DNA of 64,000 bases, from contig JADNRY010000154.1 in NCBI GenBank assembly GCA_015501585.1, positions 1 through 64,000 on the forward strand, written 5' to 3'. Within the stretch, counting starts at the first letter, position 1; each line of letters begins with the position of its first letter. The stretch is from Rhodocollybia butyracea. Its lineage: Eukaryota; Basidiomycota; Agaricomycetes; Agaricales; Omphalotaceae. Shown here piece after piece: positions 1 to 9,690 of the stretch. The notes beneath the pieces are model-generated. The model did no database searches. It was not told the DNA's origin and worked only from the letters and a program-made list of their open reading frames with translations. The position numbers were made by a program, and so were the translations under genes.

Positions 1-1565
1 ATCTTGCTCAATCCAACCTGGATGCATATATCATGGGGCTTTCCCTCATTTCACGCTCGCTCTCTATGATGCCTATCATTTCTTTGCAGTACCAGCACCT
101 CTCATCTACCATCAATCTTCCAGAATTTGTCTCGGATGGGGCATCACAGGCAATACACCTGGGTCAGCTAGAACTGGCTGTTGAGATCATAGAGCAAGGG
201 CGGGGATTGCTCTGGTCTGAACTGCGGGGCTTGAGGACGCCTATGGACAGGCTTCAAGCTTTGGAACCGCCACTGGCTGATGAACTGATGCAGATTAATC
301 ATCACCTTGAGCTACTCTCGACAGAGAGTTCTGTTGAGCCTAGTACGGACCCCCTCCATCAGGCTGACAGCCAACAGTCTCAGGTGGAGGTAGACAGGGA
401 TCCATTTGGTCATAGCTTGTCTGAAAAGCGCCGTCTCTTGCGTGCTCAAGGTGACGTTGTTGATAGGATACGCAAAATTCCTGGATTTGAGACATTTTTG
501 GGCAGAAAATCATTTGCTGAGCTAAAATCTGCCGCAAAGCATGGCCCTGTCATCATTGTCAATTGCAGTAGGTATAGGTCCGACGTACTCATCATACTGG
601 AACAAGGTTTGCCTATATTGATCCCCATGGTGAACGGTTTTTATAGGGAAGTAAAAACTCTGGTTCAGCGGCTCACAGATGCCCGGTGGGATATTAAAGC
701 TGCTCCAAAGCGGTACAACCACGTTCTTCGGGCTACTCTACAGGACCTATGGGATCTTGTAGTATCGCCTGTTGTCACTAAGCTCCGAAAGCTCCAGATT
801 CCAGAGAAGTCACGAATATTCTGGTGCCCTACATCTATTTTATCAACACTCCCACTACATGCAGCAGGTCCCATTACACCTGGTACAAAGAAATTTCTTC
901 CTGATTTATACATCTCATCATACACTCCTACGCTCACCGCGCTCATTGCCGCTTTCAACACCCCTAAATCATCTTCACAGCTACCGCGTCTTCTGGTAGC
1001 TGGTCAGTATGATAACTCCCTTCGAAATACAAAAGAGGAAATCAATGAAGTTGCACGGTATAAAAAGCACACCATTGTGACCTCTCTGGAGGAGGCTTCA
1101 GCTACCAAACATGCTGTGGAAACGGCCCTTGTTGACCATGAGTGGCTTCATATTGCATCCCATGGTACACTTGTCCCAAAAGAACCCTTTAGCTCCTACT
1201 TCTCACTTGCTGGAAGTTCACGATTCACTTTATTGGACATAATCCGCCTCAATCTGCCCAATGCCACATTTGCATTTCTCTCAGCATGCCACACAGCAGG
1301 ACAATCCCCAGGAAGTGTTCATGATGAAGTAATTCACCTTGCTGCTGCAATGCAATTCTGTGGTTTTCGGAGTGTGGTTGGAACAATGTGGGAGATGGCG
1401 GATGTAGATGGGCCAGAAATGGTGAAGGATTTTTATGAGTCTGTGTTCTCCAATTTGGAAGAGGACCCATCTCGATGTAATGAGGTTGGTGCGCAAGCGA
1501 GAGCACTGGCTGAAGTAATAAAGAAGATGAGAGAAAGGAAGGGGGTAACATGGAGAGGTGGGTGA
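1..1565 (+). CDS. TPR-CHAT protein, C-terminal part (5' end outside window)
   Basis: The frame is open from the first bases, so the gene starts upstream of the window. The visible protein lines up along its whole length with the CHAT gene at 56.9-59.5 kb. It is the CHAT (caspase HetF associated with TPRs) half: a helical linker, then the protease-like domain. A catalytic His lies in an A-S-H-G motif (codon at 1161-1163) and a Cys in an S-A-C-H-T motif (codon 1287-1289), the expected dyad of this clan CD peptidase-like family. The substrate is unknown; cytosolic location is inferred from the lack of a signal or membrane segment. Compared with the paralogue, one base is missing near 1551, so the last residues (ERWVNFVHIGA) are replaced by WRGG and a stop. 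The catalytic part is intact, so the gene may still work. Confidence 0.85.
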   Translation, partial: LAQSNLDAYIMGLSLISRSLSMMPIISLQYQHLSSTINLPEFVSDGASQAIHLGQLELAVEIIEQGRGLLWSELRGLRTPMDRLQALEPPLADELMQINHHLELLSTESSVEPSTDPLHQADSQQSQVEVDRDPFGHSLSEKRRLLRAQGDVVDRIRKIPGFETFLGRKSFAELKSAAKHGPVIIVNCSRYRSDVLIILEQGLPILIPMVNGFYREVKTLVQRLTDARWDIKAAPKRYNHVLRATLQDLWDLVVSPVVTKLRKLQIPEKSRIFWCPTSILSTLPLHAAGPITPGTKKFLPDLYISSYTPTLTALIAAFNTPKSSSQLPRLLVAGQYDNSLRNTKEEINEVARYKKHTIVTSLEEASATKHAVETALVDHEWLHIASHGTLVPKEPFSSYFSLAGSSRFTLLDIIRLNLPNATFAFLSACHTAGQSPGSVHDEVIHLAAAMQFCGFRSVVGTMWEMADVDGPEMVKDFYESVFSNLEEDPSRCNEVGAQARALAEVIKKMRERKGVTWRGG

Positions 1566-2339
1566 ACTTTGTTCATATTGGCGCATAAAGGCAAGTTTTT
1601 GTCACATTATTGAATGCCAACCTCGCTGGTTGGTTTGGCTTTTGGAACCGGTGGTTTCGAATTCAAAGGCTCGCCTCAGACTGCATTGCTCCATGTAAAC
1701 TAATTTCTCTGTTTTGTACATGTACATTGTACTTGATTTTTTGCATCACTCACCCTCATCGACCGAATTTGAATACTGGTCTTTTTGTCTTTGAACAAGA
1801 CCAGTTGTTGCCCCGCGATATGAATCGTTGCGATGAGTGTCCCAAATTGGTTCAAAAGTAGCGGCGACAGTGCACCATTTGCAGTAAATTTTTATTTTAA
1901 TCTGGCTCTCGATCATTAATAGGCAATTAAACACAATACTGATAACTAGTATTTGTTGCGATATATCCAGATTGAAGCACAATTGAAGCATCTCTAGTGC
2001 TCAGTGGTAATAGGTACACGTCTCACTTATGTGTCTTGTAAACCCGACCTCCCAGTGGTCTGGTACATAATTGCTACGGCGGCTGCCATATGCTAATGTG
2101 CCACCCTATTTCTAGAAGCAAGGTTGTCGTTAGCAGTGTGAGGACCCATGCTTTCCACTGAGCTTACTACTACTGCTTTGAACTTTCTGGGGGGCAGTCC
2201 AGGTTGTTACTCATCCACCTGATATTTGCCCTGCAAGTGCCATGTATTCCCTGGTTATTCCTTGCTCAACAACCTGGTTCAAAGGGGAGCGTAGAACAAA
2301 GAGAACTTCTTTGGGTCAATTACTAGATTAGCAAACCCA
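1566..2339. other. intergenic, no gene seen
   Basis: No convincing coding region. The first 40 bases still match the lost 3' coding end of the CHAT gene. The stretch around 1790-1960 is distantly similar to 5100-5300, which indicates that the duplication containing the GST upstream module once extended this far. Confidence 0.5.
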
Positions 2340-2830
2340 TTTCCGGCAAATTTCCGGCTCTTCAAACTTTGTATGGCTGTAGCAGTGACACAGTAAGATT
2401 ATCTCCCTCAGGCTGGGGTACCATCGACACCATTGTTTGCGTGGTTATGTTCAATACGAACAGGCAGCGCTTGGTGTCTACTAATTATTGTGACTAAGAC
2501 TAGGAAAGACTAGGCGGACGATGAGAGCGTATGGCCAAATGTTTGCTGGAACTTGGAACTCAAGCTCAAGTCTTCAGATTTGCCTAATATGAGATTCAAT
2601 GGTGTTATTGAAGATCCTAAGAATATCTGATTTCAATTGTTCCTTCTCACCCTCCAAACTCACGCAGTCATCGAAATGCCGGAATTCCTCGCTAATCAAC
2701 AACATATATTGTACCCCGACACGCTTCGGGAATCAGGAAATTCCCGCAAGTATTCCTAGCTGTATCGGTAATTTCGTTAATTTCGTGTGGGTATTCAAGT
2801 GTCCAAGCTTTGTGTAGGAGCACTCTCCTA
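2340..2830 (+). repeat. orphan copy of the GST upstream module, without a GST
   Basis: This stretch matches 5390-5850 in order: the TGTATGGCTGTAG stretch, the CAGCGCTTG block at 2463, the GAGAGCGTATGGCCAAATG block, the CTCGCTAATCAAC block and the CAAGTATTCC...GTATCGG block at 2750. Similarity stops near 2810, just before the place where the TTCC-N9-GGAA inverted repeat lies in the other copies, and no GST follows. It is a truncated relic of the segmental duplication that built the GST array. Confidence 0.7.
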
Positions 2831-3591
2831 GACTTCCCAAGGCAGACTCATTATACACTGACGGTCCATACGGATGTGTGTATAGAGATTCTGCTACTAA
2901 GTTCCTGACACGGGGGCTTTGCAGCTCATGAAAAAGTATTAGAAGAAAGTGTGCAGCCACTACAATGCATAAATCCTTTCTCTCATTGATGACGCGACTC
3001 AGCAACCATTTTGTCGTTTATTTCAATAAAACTTCTTTCTACAGCTTCTATAAATTTCAATGGACAAAAGTCATACTGAAAGCCACGAGATATCACCGCG
3101 TCCTGCGCCAGAAACAGTGCCGACTGTATGCTGTCCCCAACTGTATGCTGTCAAGTAATAGGGATGGCACAACCCCGCGGATCTGTTGCTGGGATCTAGG
3201 GGTAGCATTGCTTCTTAATTTCTCATCCTGGAATATAATAGTAACCGGTTGAGTTTGTACTAAAAGATGATCATCAATCATTATAGTTTCATCCATCTTT
3301 TGTTCATCTTTGTGCGCCTCTTTGACAAGCCAGCTGTACCACATATAAAATGGCTTAAAAGGTTGGCTGCTTTCCCTACATATCCGAGTATTAATCAATG
3401 TCTGTATGCGCAACTATTCCGGCCAATGTTGTCCAGCTGTGAGTGTCTTTGGAGCCATGTCTAGATGTTGACCCAGGTACTAATGCTTCATCTCAATCTC
3501 AGTACGGGTCCACAGGTGGGTCTGACAATCGCATCGTTTTTCTTCGCTCGGCTGAAATTTCTTGACACTTCATAGCTTTTGGGCTTTGCAG
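2831..3591. other. intergenic; probably holds the first exon of the DUF6534 gene
   Basis: No complete gene. The 5' end of the following DUF6534 gene should lie in roughly 3420-3590. A short piece at 3507-3519 between an AG and a GT could be a mini-exon, but I could not fix the start codon. Confidence 0.35.
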
Positions 3592-4839
3592 GCAACTGGG
3601 CTCTCTTTGGCTGTGTCTCGGTTCAAGTTTGTAGGTTTTTTCGGCCCCGGCCCACTTCAATATAAATTAACTGTGCTGCCCATAGATATGTACCACGTCA
3701 GCTTCCCCAATGACAGGTGGCCCTTGAAGCTACTTGTTTACGGTCTTTTTATTTGGGATGTGCTGCAAACCATGTTGTATACCAGTTCTGTGTTTTCATG
3801 GCTTGGATCAAATTGGGGAAACGCTACAGCGATGGATAAGCCTGGAATAACCTGGTTCACCATCCCATTCATGAGTGGTGTTGGTAGGCAGACCTGTTTT
3901 TGAAATTTCTCGGAATAAAGCTAACTTATCCATCTTCTAGCTAGTGCGGCAGTTCAATGCTTTTATGCATGGCGCATATTCATCTTGAGCAATTCAAAGC
4001 TGCTCACCTTGTTCATTGTCATGGTATGGTCATTGTGTATACTAAGGTCGTGACTGATGAAGGCTCATGACAGATTGCGCTGATGGAAGGTAGTGCTGCC
4101 ATGGCAGATGGAGTAATGACTAAGATCGGAGTGAACTCATTTGCCGAGCTCCAAAACAAGAACTTTGCTGTGACCACTGTATGTTCCGCCTGTTTTTGTA
4201 TCGGTTGAAATCTCTGACTGTGGATATAGGTATGGCTGTTAGGTAGCGCGGTCTGTGATATCATAATCTGTGTTTCCATGACATACTATGTACGGATGAG
4301 TATTGCTAATATCATTGGCAGGGTTGTAACTGATGGCATTTCTCTACAGCTGAGTCGTGCTCGAAAGATTACTGGCTACAAATCAACTGAAAATATGCTC
4401 ACTCGTCTTATCAACCTGGCAGTTGGCACAGGACTTTTGACCGGTACGCGAGCAAGCTCATATTACGAGCATCTTTTATAACCCTCTTTCTTCGTCTCAG
4501 CATCAATTGCCATCATTGCTGCGATTTTGTTCATCGTTTATCGCAACAACAACTACCATATTGTACCAGATGACGTTATCGGAAAGCTGTACACAAATGC
4601 ACTTATGGTCCAATTCAACAGCCGTCGGCGAGAGATAGATGACACTGATAAGTACACGTGGGATGGAGAACATAGGAGTAAATCTTTGCTGTCCCTCAAC
4701 CTCAATCCCAAAGACATTGCTGTTACTGTGAACATCCACGAGAATATTGAGGTTAGTCTGCTGTTTACATCGTCATATTGGTGTCAGAATTTATACTGTG
4801 CATCATCAGAAGGGAGGCAGCGATAGCACCTCATATTAA
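3592..4839 (+). CDS. DUF6534 family integral membrane protein (N-terminus unresolved)
   Basis: A multi-exon gene rebuilt from splice signals with consistent phase: 3592-3630, 3686-3883, 3941-4023, 4074-4178, 4230-4289, 4350-4443, 4501-4751, 4810-4839. The joined protein carries family-like segments: LFGCVSVQVYMYHVSFPNDR, then LLVYGLFIWDVLQT, FYAWRIFILS, a LTRLINLAVGTGLLT segment and a hydrophobic ASIAIIAAILFIVY helix. This order of about seven hydrophobic segments followed by a polar tail is typical of the Agaricomycete DUF6534 family, plasma-membrane-type proteins of unknown function. The last small exon is chosen because it gives a polar Ser-rich tail; reading through to 4826 is an alternative end. 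The N-terminal exon is missing from the model. No frameshift is seen, so it looks functional. Confidence 0.75.
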
Positions 4840-5339
4840 ATCAAGACTGCGTCATGAAAGGAATTCGAGCTCTGAGTTCTGTTCTTGGTTCTGTTTTTGC
4901 TGACAGCTGGTACATGTGTAGAATACTAGAAGCTTTTGTGTAAAATTGCAAATTTCTATTGATTGTTTGCAGACTTTGTGGCAACTTTGTGGTGGCAGCT
5001 GGACCTGTGGCCTAGTATGATGTTCATTGACAAAGGAGATGGGAAGCCTTCATTATTTTATGTCTGACGGAGTGATGTGACATCATCGGCTCGGCAACTA
5101 CAACATGAACAAAATCCAGTTGTTTGCCCAGCAGTTGCCCAGGAGTATGAATTGTTACATACAGAAAGATGCTTGAGCATCCCAAACAAATCCCAAAAAC
5201 AGTCAGCATGGATGGCAACAAGATGGCAATGCAACATTTGGTGTAATTTTTCATTCCATCCTGGCTCTCGCTGCTCGCATCTCGACCTAGATCATTAGTA
5301 GGCACTACTAATACTACACAATCATTCAAGTTAAGTTTC
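4840..5339. other. intergenic, no gene seen
   Basis: It holds the 3' flank of the DUF6534 gene. The part from about 5100 is distantly similar to 1790-1960, which marks the left edge of the duplicated module. Confidence 0.4.
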
Positions 5340-6025
5340 CATTTTTTTAAATAATTACACAAGGTCTCAATTACTAAATAGTAGCGAAACTATCTCAGGT
5401 TCTTCAAGCTTTGTATGGCTGTAGTGACACAGTAAGATTTTCCTTCTCAGGCTAGGGTACCATCCATCCATTGGCACCAAACGCCGCTAGTTTATTGTTT
5501 ACGCGGTTATGTTCGATACGAAAGGGCAGCGCTTGATGTCTACTAATCATTGTGACTAAGGCCAGGGAAGACTAGCGGGAAAATGAGAGCGTATGACCAA
5601 ATGTTTGCTGGAACGCAAGCTCAAGTCTGATTTGCCTAATATGGAACTGGTGTTATTGAATATATTCTATCGTTCTCACCTTCCAAAACTCACGCAGTCG
5701 TCGAGATGGTTGCTCAATGTGGTGCTGAAATTCCTCGCTAATCAACGATATATATATATTGTACCCGGATAAGCTTTGGGAAATTCCCGCAAGTATTCCC
5801 GGCTGTATCGGTGATTTCGTTTGGGTAATCAAGCGTCTAAGCTTCATGTACGAACATTTTCCGTATATTCGGGAATTAGTCTTCGAGTATCCTGCCAGAC
5901 TTGGAACTGTGAGTTCACCGCACCAGAAATGCAACTCTCGACCCTGTCACGCAAAAACATATAAAGAGACAGATCCCCCAAGTTGACATACAAACAAACT
6001 CATTCCTCAGAGGAGCGTAGACAAG
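5340..6025 (+). promoter_or_regulatory. duplicated upstream module of GST copy 1
   Basis: The stretch immediately 5' of GST copy 1 is repeated before the other GST copies (8050-8399, 11967-12468, 13680-14202, 16600-16822) and in orphan form at 2340-2830. Shared blocks, in order, are CAGCGCTTG, GAGCGTATGACCAAATG, CTCGCTAATCAACGATATA, the AAGTATTCCCGGCTGTATCG block, a TTCC-N9-GGAA inverted repeat and AGGAGCGTAGACAAG directly before the ATG. Because it is conserved in front of each GST it very likely contains the promoter and 5' UTR. Confidence 0.65.
5859..5875. promoter_or_regulatory. conserved inverted repeat TTCCG-N-CGGGAA, GST copy 1
   Basis: TTCCGTATATTCGGGAA lies 167 bp upstream of the GST start codon. 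The same site is at 12310-12326, with variants at 8233-8248, 14063-14079 and 16655-16671, always 140-168 bp before the ATG. The half-sites TTCC and GGAA are kept in all five while the centre varies, which suggests a dimeric-factor site. The factor is unknown. Confidence 0.5.
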
Positions 6026-6825
6026 ATGATTACCCTTTACGATTTTGATAGCAAAACCAAACATCCCTGGAATGTATCTGTTTGGAAAGCGAGGTATGCG
6101 TGCATTAACCATGCTGCGACGTTCACTGATACCACTTTCGAATTCTCCCCTAGGTACAGCTTGAACTTCAAGAATGTGCCATACAAAACCATCTGGGTTG
6201 AATACCCCGATATCGAACCTATCATGAAAAAGCTTGGGGCCCGGCCTACCCGTCTTAGAGGAGATGGGTCTCCTATGTATACCCTCCCAGCCATCCACGA
6301 CGAATCCACGGGCGCAGTCATCGCCGATTCCGCACTCATTGCCGAATATCTCGACAAAACCTACCCCACCTCAACTCAGCTGATCCCCAAGGGAACCCAT
6401 ACCCTCCAAGCATCTTTCAGAGGGCTGATTGAGTCGAAAATGTCCCCATTGGGATTGCTCGTGATGCCCGAGTTGATACGCAACGTGGTGAATGCGCCAA
6501 GCGCAGAGTACATGACGAGCCAATATTTGCCGAAGTTTGGTATCTCGGATCTGGCAACGTGGACACTGAGCGAGGAACAGCGCAATGAGAGCTGGGAGAA
6601 GGTGAAAGAGCTGCTGGGAGCGTTCATGTGATGATGAAAGCGGAGGATAAATGGATTATGGGAGAGGAAATTTCGTTTGCGGACTTTGCGGTGGCTGCTG
6701 TGTTTGAGGCGATGATATCCGCCCTTGGGAAGGACAGTGAGGACTGGAAGAGGGTTTTGAGTTGGCATGATGGAAGGTGGGACCGCATGATGGCAGAGCT
6801 GGAGAGGTATCGCGCGGTATACTAA
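6026..6825 (+). pseudogene. GST copy 1, frameshifted
   Basis: Exon 1 is 6026-6093, a 60-nt intron follows (6094-6153), and exon 2 starts at 6154. The product begins MITLYDFDSKTKHPWNVSVW, followed by a thioredoxin-like domain with the cis-Pro loop (TLPAIHD) and the gamma-glutamyl-binding ADSALIAEYLD motif, then the helical C-terminal domain. Relative to the intact copy at 12.5 kb one base of a G run is missing near 6620, which causes a stop at 6629-6631. The rest of the C-domain (KWIMGEEISFADFAV...) continues in another frame to 6825. The break removes about 65 residues of the helical domain, so the gene is probably dead unless it is a sequencing error. The intron is a multiple of three and open, so retention would add 20 residues. 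Confidence 0.85.
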
Positions 6826-8049
6826 ACAGGGTTCGAGAGGAGTAGCACCTTTTTAATGTCGAATTCCTTTGTTTCTTCTTCGGCTTCAGGTGGGAGACAT
6901 ATGACCCGACAATTGGTCAGAGCGGTACCATTTACTCAATCTGTAAGTGAGCCTATCGTATCCAGAAATATCAAGGTCCGGACATGCCTTCCCTCATCCA
7001 ATTTCGACGGGCGCTTCGTTGATTGTTGATTTTCTGCTGCTCCTCATTGTTTCTCTTCTCTCTCAGAGCTTCGAACCACTGCATCCTCAGAGTCCATCTG
7101 AATCGTACCCTTCTCCTTCAAGTTACTTCAAGTCCTTTGTGCTCTGTGTACTATTTCTGGGACTCTGCTGAGGAATCGCATTGGAAATATAAAGGACAGG
7201 CAAAAGAGGAAAACAGAAACGGTGCGGTCCAGAACTACGAAAAACGGTTGGAAAGACGCCAAGGAGCGAGCGCTTAAGACGGCTCTGAATCCGTTTCGGC
7301 CCGGCCAGACTCTTTTTTCTTGTATCCTCGTCCTGGATCCTGGCATTCTCACTGGTACAACTTGCCTCCAACCTCTTTCTGCGCTCAACTGGATCTATGC
7401 CCCAACCTCTCCACAATATCTACGGTATGGACTGTCGTTGCATTCAACAAGCGTGTAAGCCAACTCGGGGTGGATGATGGTAAAATTGCTGTTCAATGGC
7501 TTGTATGTCGTGCATCTTTTCTCCGAAGGCTTAGCTGCAGTCCAACGGTTACAAATTAAAGACTTGGGCGGTCTCCGTCTCTTCCCACAGTCATAAATCC
7601 AGAACAGCAATCATCGAATTTGAGCGGTTCATCGCCGAACGGTGGGACACAAACATACATATTGGTTACGTTCAAGATCCCTATATATCCGTCTTGGTCC
7701 TCTAACCGTCCACTTCTCGTTCATGCACCGTGTCTTGTAATTCTGAGGAATTGCTAAATCGTCCATCTGCTCAATCCGTGAGTGGGTGAAAGTTCAAAAC
7801 GCTCAAGCTCAAGCTCCAGCGTACAACAAGTATAACAGCCACAGCTTATTGGTTCAAGTCATTATCCATTATCCATCAAAGCGTAGGATCGTTCGTCTCA
7901 ATAGGTATGCGGACATCGTCCTGCGTTCTTAAGAGAACATTTGGACGGAGGACAAGGCGGACAATCGCGTCACCTGCACCATAACGTGAGTATTAAAGTC
8001 AATGCCACTATCTTGGGATAAGCTCACGGTGACTTACTTCGGGACAGAA
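6826..8049 (-). repeat. inter-GST module, copy A (decayed minus-strand sequence)
   Basis: From about 6880 to 8045 the sequence matches 9700-10975 in order. Shared minus-strand pieces include an ICNRWTAAKP.EKRCTTY segment (7500-7560), a RYCGEV segment and a CTSENARIQD segment near 7330. A segment reading RDCPPCPPSKCSLKNAGRCP (7920-7985) is the counterpart of the Cys-rich exon at 10841-10912. The signal-peptide exon is missing: similarity breaks off near 8050, where the GST2 upstream module begins. The splice acceptor of the Cys-rich exon is also changed (ACAG to ATGG), so this copy is not expected to be expressed as in copy B. Confidence 0.55.
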
Positions 8050-8399
8050 ACTCCTCGCTATATATTGTACCCGGACCAGACCCGGACACGCTTTGGGAGA
8101 TTCAGCGTTCATTATTTGGACCATGCCGTGTAATAAACTTCCTTCCTTCCTTCCTTCCTTCCCACAAGTATTCCCGGCTGTATCGGTGATTTCGTTGGAT
8201 ATTCAGGCGTCCAAGCTTCATGTACGAACATTTTCCTATATTCGGGAATTTGTCTTCAAGAATCCTGCCAGACTTGGAATCGTGAGCTCACCGCACTAGA
8301 AATGCAATTCTCGACCTGTCACGCAAAAACCTACATAAAGAGACAGATCCCCCAAGTTGACATACCAACCAACTCATTCCTCAGAGAAGCGTAGACAGG
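8050..8399 (+). promoter_or_regulatory. upstream module of GST copy 2
   Basis: A shortened version of the GST upstream module joined directly to the inter-GST repeat near 8050. It contains the AAGTATTCCCGGCTGTATCGG block, an imperfect inverted repeat TTCCTATATTCGGGAA at 8233-8248 (one base lost in the first half-site) and the GTAGACAGG leader. A TTCC microsatellite interrupts it. Confidence 0.55.
8139..8162. repeat. (TTCC)6 microsatellite
   Basis: Six perfect tandem TTCC units inside the upstream module of GST copy 2. They are absent from the corresponding place in the other modules. Confidence 0.95.
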
Positions 8400-9197
8400 A
8401 TGATTACTCTTTACGATTTCGACAGCAAAACCAAACATCCCTGGAACATGTCTGTTTGGAAAGCGAGGTATGCGTGCATTAATCATGCTCCGACACACTG
8501 ATACCACTTCGAATTTCCATTAGGTACAGCTTGAACTTCAAGAACGTGCCATATAAAACCATCTGGATTGAATACCCCGACATCGAACCTACCATGAAAA
8601 AGCTCGGGGCTCAGCCTACCGGCCTTAGACAAGATGGTTCTCCTTTGTACACCCTCCCAGTCATCCATGATGACTCCACGGGCGCAATCATCGCCGATTC
8701 CGCACTCATTGCTGATTATCTCGACAAAAACCTACCCCACTTCGACTCAGCTGATCCCTAGGGGAACCCATGCTCTTCAAGCTGCTTTCAGACGGCTGAT
8801 TGAGTCGAATATGTCCTCATTGGGATTACTTGTGGTGCCCGAGTTGATACGCAAAGTAGTAAACGCGCCGAGCGCCGAGTACATGACGAGCCATTATTTG
8901 CCGAATTTTGGTATCTCGGATTTGGCAACGTGGACTCTGAGTGAGGAACAGAGCATTGCTGAATGGGACAAGGTCAAGGAGCTGCTTGGAAGCGTTCATG
9001 CGATGATGAAAGCCGAAGATAAATGGATTATGGGGGATCAGATTTCGTTTGCAGACTTTGCGGTGGCTTCTGTTTTTGAGACGATAAAAGCCGTTTTTGG
9101 GAAGGATAGTGAGGAGTGGAAGAGGGTTGTGAGTTGGCACGATGGAAGGTGGGATCGCATGATGACAGAGCTGGAGAGGTATAGCACGGTATACTAA
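8400..9197 (+). pseudogene. GST copy 2, frameshifted
   Basis: Exon 1 is 8400-8467, a 56-nt intron follows, and exon 2 starts at 8524. The product is highly similar to the other array members. A run of five A (8726-8730) replaces four A in the intact copies, so DKTYPTS becomes DKNLPHF and a stop follows at 8758-8760. From there the correct frame continues uninterrupted to the stop at 9195-9197, including GSVHAMMKAEDKWIMGD. This single insertion removes the entire helical domain. It is either a recent pseudogene or a homopolymer error in the assembly; the otherwise open frame argues that the lesion is young. Confidence 0.85.
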
Positions 9198-9690
9198 GCG
9201 GGGTTCGAGAAGAGTAGGACCATTTTGCTTCATTGTATACCCAGGTCCAAGAGTCTATCCGTTCCGACTCGTCAAGAGAAATAGATACTTACCGGGTTCT
9301 GCCCTCGATCAGATAATAGTTCGGGTCGCTTAAAGCTCAAACGTTCAAACACCGAACTGCTGTCAATGTTCGCATCCAGGCGAGGAGAGGCGAGGAGCAG
9401 ATATAACCCTCACTCGTTACCGGCCTTATCCTCCGCAGCGTATTGTATTCGCAGTCAATCAAATTGCCAACAAGGAACCTTAATTTAAGCTGGATTAACA
9501 AAGGAAAAGATAAGCGTTAGGCCTCCTCCGTCCTTCCGCAGGTACTCCATCCGGCTGGCACAGACTTCAGAGTTTATGCCCTAGAAAGCGTATTCACGAA
9601 TCGCGTACTAAGCACTGGGTAAATTTTATGTGAATGTACATGTGGACAAGCACTAAAATTTACCGCGTAGCTGTAGTAATCAACGTTCCG
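9198..9690. other. 3' flank of GST copy 2, duplicated after GST copy 3
   Basis: About 9225-9390 matches 13320-13460 (shared GGTCCAAGA, GATACTTAC and CAAACTGCT/CGAACTGCT blocks). On the minus strand both copies contain a short open stretch ending at a good GTAAGTAT donor, so an exon of a lost minus-strand gene is possible. Nothing firm can be called. Confidence 0.35.

Noticed and set aside
1249..1586. Long minus-strand open frames opposite the CHAT domain
   Set aside because: They are antisense to a well-conserved coding region and mirrored by the same pattern opposite the second CHAT gene; no family resemblance or splice structure.
8139..8162. TTCC microsatellite as a regulatory GGAA element
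   Set aside because: It is a simple repeat found only in copy 2 and displaced from the conserved inverted-repeat position; no support for function.
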